Source of the DNA: Oceanococcus sp041625325 | Lineage (GTDB): Bacteria; Pseudomonadota; Gammaproteobacteria; Nevskiales; Oceanococcaceae | Length of the DNA stretch: 17,553 nucleotides | NCBI GenBank assembly: GCA_041625325.1 | Contig: JBFJTN010000057.1 | Coordinates: 1 to 17,553, forward strand | Direction of reading: 5' to 3' | Shown here: positions 10,773 through 17,553 of the stretch, one piece after another | How the letters are laid out: each line of letters begins with the position of its first letter | How positions within the stretch are numbered: position 1 is the first letter of the stretch | Position numbers and translations under genes: made by a program | Notes under the pieces: generated by a model | Database searches by the model: none | What the model was told of the DNA's origin: nothing | The model's input: the letters and a program-made list of their open reading frames with translations, nothing else

Positions 10773-10800
10773 CTTTCGCCCAGATTCCGGTGGACCCCAT
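10773..10800 (+). promoter_or_regulatory. Weak sigma-32-like promoter candidate before rlmE
   Basis: CCCCAT at 10795-10800 matches the core of the heat-shock -10 element. Initiation about 7 bases later would give a leader of roughly 20 bases before the rlmE ATG. The upstream half is poor: CTTTCG at 10773-10778 keeps only the CTT of CTTGAA. In E. coli the rlmE-ftsH operon has heat-shock promoters, which makes the site plausible. CCCCAT alone is common in GC-rich DNA. Confidence 0.25.
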
Positions 10801-10826
10801 GAACCCGGCCCCGCCGATCCCATGCC

Positions 10827-11459
10827 ATGCCCAAACGCAGTTCTAGCGGCCGCTGGCTGCAACGCCAGCGCAAAGACCCCTACGTCAAGCAGGCCCACGA
10901 GGGCGGCTGGCGCTCGCGCGCCGTGTACAAGCTGGAGGAAATCGACCGGCGCGACCGCTTGTTCCGGCCGGGCCAGCGCATCGTCGATCTCGGCGCGGCG
11001 CCCGGCGGCTGGTGTCAATATGCCGTCAGCCGGCTGCAGGGCAGGGGTCGTGTCATCGGGCTGGACCTGCTGCCCATCGATCCGATAGCCGGGGTCGATC
11101 TGATCGAGGGTGACTTTCGTAATGAGGAAGTGCTCGCCGAACTCAGCGCGCTGGTCGAAGGGCAGGCTCTGGACCTTGTACTTTCCGATATGGCCCCCAA
11201 CTTCAGTGGTATCCGGGATGCGGATCTGGCGCGTTCCTATGAACTGGCGGAATTGGCGCGGGATTTCGCGGTCCAACACCTGGCACAGGGTGGCTCTTTC
11301 CTGGTCAAGCTGTTTCAGGGGGCGGACTTCGAAGCCTATCGCGCTTCTCTGCGTAAGGAGTTCGCCAAGGTCATGGTGCGCAAGCCGGATGCCTCGCGAG
11401 CCGAGAGCCGGGAGTTCTATCTGCTGGCACAAGGCTTGCTAAAAGGCGAGAATGGGTAA
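10827..11459 (+). CDS. rlmE: 23S rRNA 2'-O-ribose methyltransferase (Um2552), RlmE/RrmJ
   Basis: S-adenosylmethionine-dependent methylation of U2552 in the A-loop of 23S rRNA, late in 50S assembly. The 210 residues match the family. Seen in order: a basic N-terminus with SRAVYKLEEID, the cofactor-binding VDLGAAPGGW (53-62), GLDLLPID (78-85), LSDMAPNFSG (119-128), LVKLFQG (159-165) and REFYLLA (195-201). The catalytic K-D-K-E tetrad is intact as Lys35, Asp121, Lys161 and Glu196, each three residues below E. coli numbering. There is no Shine-Dalgarno; two out-of-frame ATGs occur just upstream (10799 and 10822), but only the ATG at 10827 opens this frame. ftsH begins 39 bases after the stop. Confidence 0.96.
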   Translation: MPKRSSSGRWLQRQRKDPYVKQAHEGGWRSRAVYKLEEIDRRDRLFRPGQRIVDLGAAPGGWCQYAVSRLQGRGRVIGLDLLPIDPIAGVDLIEGDFRNEEVLAELSALVEGQALDLVLSDMAPNFSGIRDADLARSYELAELARDFAVQHLAQGGSFLVKLFQGADFEAYRASLRKEFAKVMVRKPDASRAESREFYLLAQGLLKGENG

Positions 11460-11468
11460 TACGAAGAT

Positions 11469-11493
11469 GTCCCGGGCCCGGGACCTGCTGGAG
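11469..11493 (+). promoter_or_regulatory. 16-bp palindrome next to the ftsH ribosome-binding site
   Basis: GTCCCGGGCCCGGGAC (11469-11484) is a perfect 16-bp palindrome between rlmE and ftsH. As RNA it folds to a 6-bp stem with a GGCC loop, ending 4 bases before the ribosome site TGGAG (11489-11493), which is itself 5 bases from the ftsH GTG. It could modulate ftsH initiation or be a protein-binding site; function is inferred only. Confidence 0.45.
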
Positions 11494-11498
11494 CAAAT

Positions 11499-13448
11499 GT
11501 GAACGATTTGGCCAAGAACCTGTTGCTGTGGATCGTCATCGCCGTGGTGCTGATGAGCGTGTTCAGCAGCTTTTCGCCGACCGCCCGCACGGCGGAACAG
11601 ATCAGCTATTCCCAGTTTCTGGAACAGGTCAAAGGGGGCAACGTCCGCTCCGTCGCGATCGAAGGTCAGCAGATCCGGGGCGAGACCTCCGGCGGCATGC
11701 GGTTTTCGACCTACAGCCCGGAAACCGACAATGCCGCGATGATTGGCACCCTGCTGGACCACCATGTGCTGATCGTCGGCGAGCCGCCGAAAGGCCAGCC
11801 ACTGCTGCTGCAGATCCTGATCTCCTCCTTCCCGATCCTGCTGCTGATCGCGGTGTGGATCTACTTCATGCGCCAGATGCAGGGTGGCGGCGGTGGCCGT
11901 GGCGCCCTGTCCTTCGGCAAGAGTCGGGCCCGGATGCTGAATGCCGATCAGATCAAGATCACCTTCGCCGATGTGGCCGGGGTGGAGGAGGCCAAGCAGG
12001 AGGTCTCCGAGCTGGTCGAATTCCTCAAGGACCCGGCCAAGTTCCAGCGCCTGGGCGGCAAGATTCCACGCGGCGTGCTGATGGTCGGCTCGCCCGGCAC
12101 CGGCAAGACCCTGCTGGCCAAGGCCATCGCCGGCGAGGCCGGCGTGCCGTTCTTCACGATCTCGGGCTCGGATTTCGTCGAGATGTTTGTCGGCGTGGGT
12201 GCCTCCCGCGTGCGCGACATGTTCGAGCAGGCCAAGAAACAGGCGCCCTGCATCATTTTCATCGATGAAATCGATGCCGTTGGCCGGCATCGCGGCGCCG
12301 GCCTGGGCGGCGGTCATGACGAACGCGAGCAGACCCTGAACCAGTTGCTGGTCGAAATGGACGGCTTCGAAGGCAATGAGGGCGTGATCGTGATTGCCGC
12401 GACCAACCGGCCGGATGTGCTGGACCCCGCCCTGTTGCGACCGGGCCGTTTCGATCGCCAGGTCGTGGTGCCGCTGCCGGATGTGCGCGGGCGCGAGCAG
12501 ATTCTGAAGGTGCATATGCGCCCGGTGCCCCTGTCGCCCAACGTCAAGGCCGACATCCTGGCCCGCGCCACCCCCGGCTTCTCCGGCGCGGACCTGGCCA
12601 ATCTGGTCAACGAGGCGGCGCTGTTTGCCGCCCGGGCCGACAAGCGCCTGGTCGAAATGGACGATTTCGAGCGGGCCAAGGACAAGATCATGATGGGCGC
12701 GGAGCGCAAGTCCATGGTCATGTCCGACCACGAGAAGCGCCTGACCGCCTATCACGAGGCGGGTCATGCGATCGTGGGCCTGAAGTCCGTGGAGCATGAT
12801 CCGGTGTACAAGGTCACCATCATCCCGCGTGGCCGGGCCCTGGGCGTGACCATGTTCCTGCCGGAAGAGGACCGCCACAGCTACACCAAGCAGCGACTGA
12901 TGTCCCAGATCGACTCGCTGTTTGGTGGCCGCATCGCGGAGGAGATGATCTTCGGCCCCAATGCGGTGACCACCGGCGCCTCGAATGACATCGAGCGCGC
13001 CACCGACATCGCGCGCAAGATGGTGACCAAGTTCGGCATGTCCGAGCGCCTGGGTCCGCAGACCTACTCCGAAGACGATGGCGAAGTCTTCCTGGGTCGC
13101 TCGGTCACCCAGCACAAGCAGATGTCGGACGAGACCGCGCACACCATTGACGAAGAGATCAGCCGCATCATCGATGACAGCTACCGGCGTGCCGAGAAGA
13201 TCCTCAAGGAGCACGAGAAGGTCCTGCACATGATGGCGGATGCCTTGATGAAGTACGAAACCATCGACGCCAACCAGCTCAAGACCCTGATGGAAGGCAA
13301 GCCGCCGGGGCCGCCCGAAAGCTGGACCGACCACGGCGATGAGCCGCCTTCGGCCGGCGCGGATGCAGGCGAGAAGGACACTACGGCCGACTCCCAGGGC
13401 GATGACATCGGCCGGCCGGCCCCTGGCGGTCCGGCCGAGCAGCACTGA
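11499..13448 (+). CDS. ftsH: ATP-dependent zinc metalloprotease FtsH
   Basis: Inner-membrane hexameric AAA+ protease degrading misfolded membrane proteins and short-lived regulators. The 649 residues comprise TM1 (about 7-23), a periplasmic domain (about 24-100), TM2 (about 101-123) and the AAA+ module. The module has Walker A GSPGTGKT (197-204), Walker B CIIFIDEID (251-259), pore loop MFVGVG and arginine fingers in RPGRFDR. The zinc protease site is HEAGH (419-423), with a distal zinc-ligand region in TGASNDIERAT. The second Walker A residue is Ser where E. coli has Pro; Gly-Lys-Thr is intact, so activity is expected. The last 50 residues are a Pro/Gly/Asp-rich tail. The start is GTG, chosen because MNDLAKNLLLW matches the conserved N-terminus and TGGAG lies 5 bases upstream. 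The overlapping ATG two bases earlier is followed at once by TGA. Confidence 0.98.
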   Translation: MNDLAKNLLLWIVIAVVLMSVFSSFSPTARTAEQISYSQFLEQVKGGNVRSVAIEGQQIRGETSGGMRFSTYSPETDNAAMIGTLLDHHVLIVGEPPKGQPLLLQILISSFPILLLIAVWIYFMRQMQGGGGGRGALSFGKSRARMLNADQIKITFADVAGVEEAKQEVSELVEFLKDPAKFQRLGGKIPRGVLMVGSPGTGKTLLAKAIAGEAGVPFFTISGSDFVEMFVGVGASRVRDMFEQAKKQAPCIIFIDEIDAVGRHRGAGLGGGHDEREQTLNQLLVEMDGFEGNEGVIVIAATNRPDVLDPALLRPGRFDRQVVVPLPDVRGREQILKVHMRPVPLSPNVKADILARATPGFSGADLANLVNEAALFAARADKRLVEMDDFERAKDKIMMGAERKSMVMSDHEKRLTAYHEAGHAIVGLKSVEHDPVYKVTIIPRGRALGVTMFLPEEDRHSYTKQRLMSQIDSLFGGRIAEEMIFGPNAVTTGASNDIERATDIARKMVTKFGMSERLGPQTYSEDDGEVFLGRSVTQHKQMSDETAHTIDEEISRIIDDSYRRAEKILKEHEKVLHMMADALMKYETIDANQLKTLMEGKPPGPPESWTDHGDEPPSAGADAGEKDTTADSQGDDIGRPAPGGPAEQH

Positions 13449-13849
13449 AAGCCGGAGCCGACAATCCGGCGGCGGCCGTCCGCATCGACAAATGGCTGTG
13501 GGCGGCGCGCTTCTTCCGGCATCGCCAGCTGGCGGTCGACGCGCTGAAGCAGGGCCGGGTGCATTGCAACGGTGATCGGCCCAAGCCCAGCCGTCAGTTG
13601 CGGGTGGGCGATCGCCTGGTCATCCAGAAGGGGGACACACGCTTCGAGATCGAAGTGCTGGCCCTGAGCGATCAGCGCGGTCCGGCGGAGCGGGCACGCC
13701 AGCTCTACCTCGAGACCCGGGCCAGTCAGCAGGCCCGGGAAGATGCGGCGGCGCAGCGCCGCGCGGCCCGTCTCAGCGCGCCGCTGCCCCCCGCCCAGCG
13801 TCCCGACAAGCACGCGCGCCAGCGAATCCGCCGTCTGCTGGGCAAGTGA
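13445..13849 (+). CDS. hslR: Hsp15, S4-domain ribosome-associated heat-shock protein (apparent CTG start)
   Basis: Binds 50S subunits carrying stalled peptidyl-tRNA after translation abort and helps recycle them. The S4 RNA-binding region is clear: VRIDKWLWAARFFRHRQLA, then GRVHCNGDRPKPSRQLRVGD, then EQR-type (DQRGPAERA) and YLETR segments and a basic C-terminus (RPDKHARQRIRRLLGK). No ATG, GTG or TTG exists in frame between the previous stop (13403-13405) and Val-His-Cys at 13559, which lies inside the S4 fold. The CTG at 13445 overlaps the ftsH stop as CTGA and yields 134 residues starting MKAGADNPAAAVRIDKW, very close to E. coli Hsp15 (133). A start at 13559 would delete the RNA-binding helix. 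An ATC start at 13484 or a sequencing error is the alternative. Gene identity is firm; the start is uncertain. Confidence 0.85.
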   Translation: MKAGADNPAAAVRIDKWLWAARFFRHRQLAVDALKQGRVHCNGDRPKPSRQLRVGDRLVIQKGDTRFEIEVLALSDQRGPAERARQLYLETRASQQAREDAAAQRRAARLSAPLPPAQRPDKHARQRIRRLLGK

Positions 13850-13902
13850 GGCGCAGCGCGCCCGCGAGGGCCAACCGGCGGCCTCATCTATGCGAAAATA
13901 GC

Positions 13903-13916
13903 GCGTGCAAGCACGC
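13903..13916. repeat. Short inverted repeat upstream of icd
   Basis: GCGTGC and GCACGC flank AA, giving a 14-base near-palindrome 36 bases before the icd ATG. It lies just downstream of the only A/T-rich patch in this gap (TATGCGAAAATA, 13889-13900), where a promoter -10 could sit. It might be an operator, but no known regulator motif is recognised. Confidence 0.3.
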
Positions 13917-13952
13917 CCGCGCGGCACCGCCCTGAATGAACCGGAGACCACA

Positions 13953-16199
13953 ATGAGCACAGGCCAGCCCACCATCACCTACACCCTGACCGATGAGGCG
14001 CCGATGCTGGCGACCTGTGCCTTCCTGCCGATCCTGCGGACCTTCGTCGAACCGGCGGGGGTGACCGTGGAGACCAGCGACATCTCCCTCTCCGCGCGCA
14101 TTCTCGCCGCCTTTCCGGAGCATCTCGACGAGAATCAGCGGGTTCCCGACAACCTGGCCGCGCTGGGCGAGATGACCCAGTCGCCGGACGCCAACATCAT
14201 CAAGCTGCCCAACATCAGCGCTGCCGTGCAGCAGCTGCGCAGCGCGATCAGGGAACTGCAGGAGCAGGGCTACCCGATACCCGACTATCCGCCAGCCGAT
14301 GCTGATTCCGAGGAGGCGCAGCAGATTCGTGAGCGCTACTCCAAGGTGCTGGGCAGCGCGGTGAATCCGGTCCTGCGCGAAGGCAATTCAGACCGCCGCG
14401 CGCCGCGGGCGGTCAAGGAATATGCCCGCAAGAATCCCCATTCCATGGGCAAATGGAGCATGGCGTCGCAAACCCACGTGGCCCACATGACCCATGGTGA
14501 TTTCTACCACGGGGAAAAATCGATGACGCTGGACCGGCCCCGCAATGTGCGGATGGAGCTGGTGACGAAAGAGGGTGAAACCCAGGTACTCAAGCCCGAG
14601 GTCGCGCTGCAGGACGGCGAGATCATCGACAGCATGTACATGAGCAAGAAGGCGCTGGTGGCCTTCTACGAAGAGCAGATGGAAGACGCCCGGGAGACCG
14701 GGCTGATGTTCTCGCTGCACGTCAAGGCCACGATGATGAAGGTGTCCCACCCGATCGTCTTCGGCCATGCGGTCAAGGTCTTCTACAAGGAGGCCTTCAA
14801 GAAGCACCAGTTCTGGCTCGACGAGGTCGGGGTCAACGTGAACAATGGCCTGGTCGACCTGTACTCCAAGATCGAGGCCCTGCCGGGCTCGATCCGCGAG
14901 GAAATCATCAAGGACATGCATGCCTGCCATGAACATCGTCCGGAGCTGGCGATGGTCGACTCGGCCAAGGGGATTTCGAACCTGCATGCGCCCAATGATG
15001 TGATCGTTGACGCCTCCATGCCGGCGATGATCCGGGCCGGGGGCAAGATGTGGGGGGCGGACGGCCGGCCCAAGGACACCAAAGCGGTGATCCCGGAAAG
15101 CACCTTCGCGCGGATCTATCAGGAGATCATCAACTTCTGCAAGACCAATGGCGCCTTCGATCCCACCACCATGGGCACGGTGCCGAATGTGGGTCTAATG
15201 GCGCAGAAGGCGGAAGAGTACGGTTCCCACGACAAGACCTTCGAGATGGCGGCCGATGGCGAGGCGCGGATCGTGGACAACGACAGCGGCGAGGTGCTGA
15301 TGGTGCAGCACGTCGAGAAGGGCGACATCTGGCGCATGTGCCAGGTCAAGGACGCCCCGATCCGCGACTGGGTCAAACTGGCGGTGGCGCGGGCACGCGC
15401 ATCGGGCATGCCGGCGGTGTTCTGGCTGGACCCTTACCGTCCGCATGAAAACGAGCTGATCAGGAAGGTCGAGACCTACCTCCAGGAGCATGACACCACG
15501 GGTCTGGACATTCAGATCATGTCCCAGGTGCGCGCCATGCGTTACACGCTGGAGCGGGTGGTCCGGGGCATGGATACGATCTCGGTCACCGGCAATATCC
15601 TGCGCGACTACCTGACCGACCTGTTCCCGATCCTGGAGCTGGGGACCAGCGCCAAGATGCTGTCCATCGTGCCCTTGATGGCGGGAGGCGGGCTTTATGA
15701 AACCGGGGCAGGCGGCTCGGCCCCCAAACATGTTCAGCAGCTGGTCGAGGAGAATCACCTGCGCTGGGATTCCCTGGGCGAGTTCCTGGCCCTGGCCGCC
15801 AGCCTTGACGATCTGGGGCTGAAGCGCGACAAGCCGCGCGTCCGGGTGCTGGCGAACTGCCTGGATGCCGCCACCGGCAAGCTGCTGGAGAACGGCAAGG
15901 GGCCGTCACGCCGCACCGGCGAGCTCGACAATCGGGGCAGCCAGTTCTACCTGGCGCTGTACTGGGCGCAGGAACTGGCGGAACAGCAGGAGGACGAGGA
16001 GCTGCGGGCCCGGTTTGCCGGCCTGGCCAGTGCCCTGGCCGAGAATGAACGGCAAATCATCCAGGAACTCACCCAGGTCCAGGGCAAGGCGGTCGACATC
16101 GGCGGCTACTATCATCCCGATGACGCCAAGCTGGCCGCCGTCATGCGCCCCAGCGAGACCCTGAACCGCCTGCTGGCCGAGGCCGCACAGGCCGCCTGA
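13953..16199 (+). CDS. icd: Monomeric NADP-dependent isocitrate dehydrogenase
   Basis: Oxidatively decarboxylates isocitrate to 2-oxoglutarate with NADP in the TCA cycle. It has 748 residues, the length of the monomeric (IDH-II) family and not of the roughly 416-residue dimeric type. Conserved blocks include YTLTDEAPMLATCAFLPILR, GSAVNPVLREGNSDRRAP, HVKATMMKVSHPIVFGH, DSAKGISNLHAPNDVIVDAS and AEEYGSHDKTF. Ser135, Lys258, Asp353 and Tyr423 correspond to Azotobacter Ser132, Lys255, Asp350 and Tyr420, with a constant shift of three. The ATG at 13953 has GGAG 6 bases upstream and gives the normal N-terminus. The frame is open back to a GTG at 13905, but that would add 16 unconserved residues. A terminator region follows. 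Confidence 0.97.
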   Translation: MSTGQPTITYTLTDEAPMLATCAFLPILRTFVEPAGVTVETSDISLSARILAAFPEHLDENQRVPDNLAALGEMTQSPDANIIKLPNISAAVQQLRSAIRELQEQGYPIPDYPPADADSEEAQQIRERYSKVLGSAVNPVLREGNSDRRAPRAVKEYARKNPHSMGKWSMASQTHVAHMTHGDFYHGEKSMTLDRPRNVRMELVTKEGETQVLKPEVALQDGEIIDSMYMSKKALVAFYEEQMEDARETGLMFSLHVKATMMKVSHPIVFGHAVKVFYKEAFKKHQFWLDEVGVNVNNGLVDLYSKIEALPGSIREEIIKDMHACHEHRPELAMVDSAKGISNLHAPNDVIVDASMPAMIRAGGKMWGADGRPKDTKAVIPESTFARIYQEIINFCKTNGAFDPTTMGTVPNVGLMAQKAEEYGSHDKTFEMAADGEARIVDNDSGEVLMVQHVEKGDIWRMCQVKDAPIRDWVKLAVARARASGMPAVFWLDPYRPHENELIRKVETYLQEHDTTGLDIQIMSQVRAMRYTLERVVRGMDTISVTGNILRDYLTDLFPILELGTSAKMLSIVPLMAGGGLYETGAGGSAPKHVQQLVEENHLRWDSLGEFLALAASLDDLGLKRDKPRVRVLANCLDAATGKLLENGKGPSRRTGELDNRGSQFYLALYWAQELAEQQEDEELRARFAGLASALAENERQIIQELTQVQGKAVDIGGYYHPDDAKLAAVMRPSETLNRLLAEAAQAA

Positions 16200-16214
16200 G
16201 AGGCGGCTGAAGGC

Positions 16215-16256
16215 GGGGCGGCGACCGCGCCGCCCCGAACGCGGCGGGGCGTTTCT
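16215..16256 (+). terminator. Rho-independent terminator region after icd with two alternative stems
   Basis: Two GC-rich stems share a central arm. Stem one pairs GGGGCGGC (16215-16222) with GCCGCCCC (16229-16236). Stem two pairs CGCCCC (16231-16236) with GGGGCG (16246-16251) over a 9-base loop and runs into TTTCTT, so it is the likely terminating form. It separates icd from the sensor gene. Confidence 0.65.
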
Positions 16257-16317
16257 TCACGATATTTTGTCATGGGCTGCCTCATCCTGTAGCCATCCCC
16301 AGCTACGGGCGGCAGCC

Positions 16318-17553
16318 ATGCCCAGCCAATCCAGACGCAAGACGACTGACAGCCGTCACGGCGGCGGGCCACTTGTCGTCCGTGTGCTGTTGCTGGCCGT
16401 GCTGTATTTCGGGCTCAGTCGTGCCTTCCTGAGTCTGGCCATTCCTCCCGGCTACGCCACCCCGGTCTGGCCGGGCGCCGGAATCGCCGTGGCCGCCGTG
16501 CTGATGGGCGGCTGGCGTTATCTGCCCGGCATCTGGCTGGGCTCGCTGCTCACCAACCTCAGCGTCGGGCTGGCCGATCAACCCTTCGCCCTGTCCCTGA
16601 TGCTCAGCCAGTTGCCGCTCCCGGCCCTGATCGCGCTGGGGGCCGCCCTGGGCGCCTGGCTCGGCGCTGAGCTGGTACGCCGGACGGTGGGCTACCCGGG
16701 CAGTTACGACAGCGGCGCCGCGGTCGGCAAGCTGCTCGGCTACGCCGGGCCCGTGGCCTGCCTGTTCACCGCCCTCTGGGGCAGTTTCTGCCTGAGAGCC
16801 TTCGGGGTCGTCGGTGCGCAGGATCATGCTTTCACCCTGTGGACCTGGTGGGTCGGTGACACCCTGGGCGTGCTGCTGTTCCTGCCCGCCAGCCTGCTCC
16901 TGTTTGGCCAGCCCAGAAGTCACTGGAACTATCGCCTGGTCAGCGTGGGCCTGCCATTGCTGATCAGCTTTGTGGTGGCGGTGATGATTCTCTACTCGGC
17001 CAATCGGGCGGAGGAGGCAAAGCTGCGCAGCAGCTTCGAGCGTGACAGCGCCCGGGTCGTCGATCACCTGCGGCAGTTCCGCAGCGAGACCGATTTCGCC
17101 GTGCACAACCTTGCCGCCAGGGTCGCCAACCTGCCTGAAATGCGCTTCGGGCAGTTCCTTGATCTGGTCCAGCCGCTGCTGCAAAGCAATCCGGAGCTGG
17201 CCCTGGTCCAGTGGCTGCCCAGGGTGGAGCGCTCAGGGCTGGAGGCCTTTACGGAAAGGACCCGCCAGGAGGAGCTGCCGGACTACCTGATCAAGACCGA
17301 AGGCACCGCCACCGAGCTGTTGCCGGTGCTATACCAGGCCCCGATACGGGGCCAGGAGCAGCTGTTCGGTCGCGATTTCGCGGCGGTGCCCAGCCAACGC
17401 GCGACCCTGGTTCGCGCCGCACAGCGCGCGGCGCAGCGCAATGCGATCACCTATTCCGGTGTTGTGCGCACGGCCACGGGGGAGCTGGCATTCTGCATGT
17501 TCGCCCCGGTGTACCCGACCCACTTCCTGCCCGCCCACGGCAAGCAGGGCGCA
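16318..17553 (+). CDS. MASE1-CHASE membrane sensor, output domain beyond window
   Basis: N-terminal 412 codons of a membrane-bound signalling protein, open to the right edge. Residues about 18-230 form a multi-helix MASE1-type sensor, with TPVWPGAGIAVAAVLMGG, PGIWLGSLLTN and the hallmark TWWVGDTLGVLLFLP (174-190). The last helix (about 206-226) leads to a CHASE-type extracytoplasmic domain. This domain has LVQWLPRVERSGLEAF (296-311), ELLPVLYQAPIRGQEQLFGRDF (333-354), a Ser-Gln-Arg element (359-361) and a further FAPVYP segment. Such proteins usually end in a GGDEF/EAL or histidine-kinase module, which cannot be seen here. The ATG (MPSQSRRKTTD) has only a weak GGGCGG-like site upstream. It is probably transcribed apart from icd because of the terminator between them. 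Confidence 0.85.
   Translation, partial: MPSQSRRKTTDSRHGGGPLVVRVLLLAVLYFGLSRAFLSLAIPPGYATPVWPGAGIAVAAVLMGGWRYLPGIWLGSLLTNLSVGLADQPFALSLMLSQLPLPALIALGAALGAWLGAELVRRTVGYPGSYDSGAAVGKLLGYAGPVACLFTALWGSFCLRAFGVVGAQDHAFTLWTWWVGDTLGVLLFLPASLLLFGQPRSHWNYRLVSVGLPLLISFVVAVMILYSANRAEEAKLRSSFERDSARVVDHLRQFRSETDFAVHNLAARVANLPEMRFGQFLDLVQPLLQSNPELALVQWLPRVERSGLEAFTERTRQEELPDYLIKTEGTATELLPVLYQAPIRGQEQLFGRDFAAVPSQRATLVRAAQRAAQRNAITYSGVVRTATGELAFCMFAPVYPTHFLPAHGKQGA

Noticed and set aside
11477..11486. GCCCGGGACC shared between the greA-rlmE gap and the rlmE-ftsH gap, suggesting a common operator.
   Set aside because: Ten GC-rich bases can recur by chance here, and the surrounding palindromes differ in length and spacing.
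11439..13445. A minus-strand open frame of about 670 codons opposite ftsH.
   Set aside because: It is an antisense shadow of a fully conserved FtsH; no domain or ribosome site supports it.
13905..13952. A 16-residue N-terminal extension of isocitrate dehydrogenase from an upstream GTG.
   Set aside because: It has no ribosome site and no family match. The ATG at 13953 has GGAG at 6-base spacing and the standard N-terminus.
16267..16295. TTGTCA (16267-16272) as a -35 box for the sensor gene.
   Set aside because: The -35 matches 5 of 6 bases, but at 16-18 bp spacing the -10 candidates (for example TAGCCA) are poor, so no promoter is claimed.

Overview
The window looks like ordinary chromosome from a GC-rich gammaproteobacterium. 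This is an inference from gene content (carA-carB-greA, rlmE-ftsH, DusB with the NMGCPAKKV motif, Hsp15, monomeric NADP-isocitrate dehydrogenase) and from strong third-codon G/C bias. An FtsH Walker A reading GSPGTGKT and a tail ending in GPAEQH recall Xanthomonadales-like proteins, but I cannot fix the order or genus. I see no mobile element, CRISPR array, tRNA, rRNA, toxin-antitoxin pair or defence system. No gene-free stretch exceeds about 255 bases.

Left block, minus strand (1-5578). Read right to left, this is an SDR-family oxidoreductase, the tRNA-dihydrouridine synthase dusB, an HlyD/AcrA-type membrane-fusion adaptor and an RND (HAE1-type) efflux permease that runs off the left edge. 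Gaps are 57 and 30 bases, then a 4-base ATGA overlap between adaptor and permease. All four could be one transcript; adaptor and permease are almost certainly translated together and would form the inner-membrane part of a tripartite pump.

Central block, plus strand (5740-13849). carA-carB (carbamoyl-phosphate synthetase, feeding arginine and pyrimidine synthesis), greA (transcript-cleavage factor), rlmE (23S rRNA Um2552 methyltransferase), ftsH (membrane AAA+ protease) and hslR (Hsp15, 50S rescue) follow in one direction. carB overlaps greA by 8 bases, and hslR overlaps ftsH by 4 bases if it uses a CTG start. The divergent gap before carA holds the clearest regulatory structure in the window: a TATAAT box, an intrinsic-terminator-like hairpin with a seven-T run about 12 bases later, and a second 11-bp hairpin, all before a TTG-initiated carA. 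rlmE, ftsH and hslR form a compact ribosome/proteostasis group. In E. coli these three belong to the heat-shock regulon, and a CCCCAT box sits at a suitable distance upstream of rlmE.

Right block, plus strand (13953-17553). The monomeric isocitrate dehydrogenase gene is followed by a GC-rich terminator region. Next is the N-terminal part of a MASE1-CHASE membrane sensor whose output domain lies beyond the window.

I did not find a new multi-gene system. The items most worth follow-up are the structured carA leader, the apparent CTG start of hslR, the 16-bp palindrome next to the ftsH ribosome-binding site, and the rlmE-ftsH-hslR grouping.
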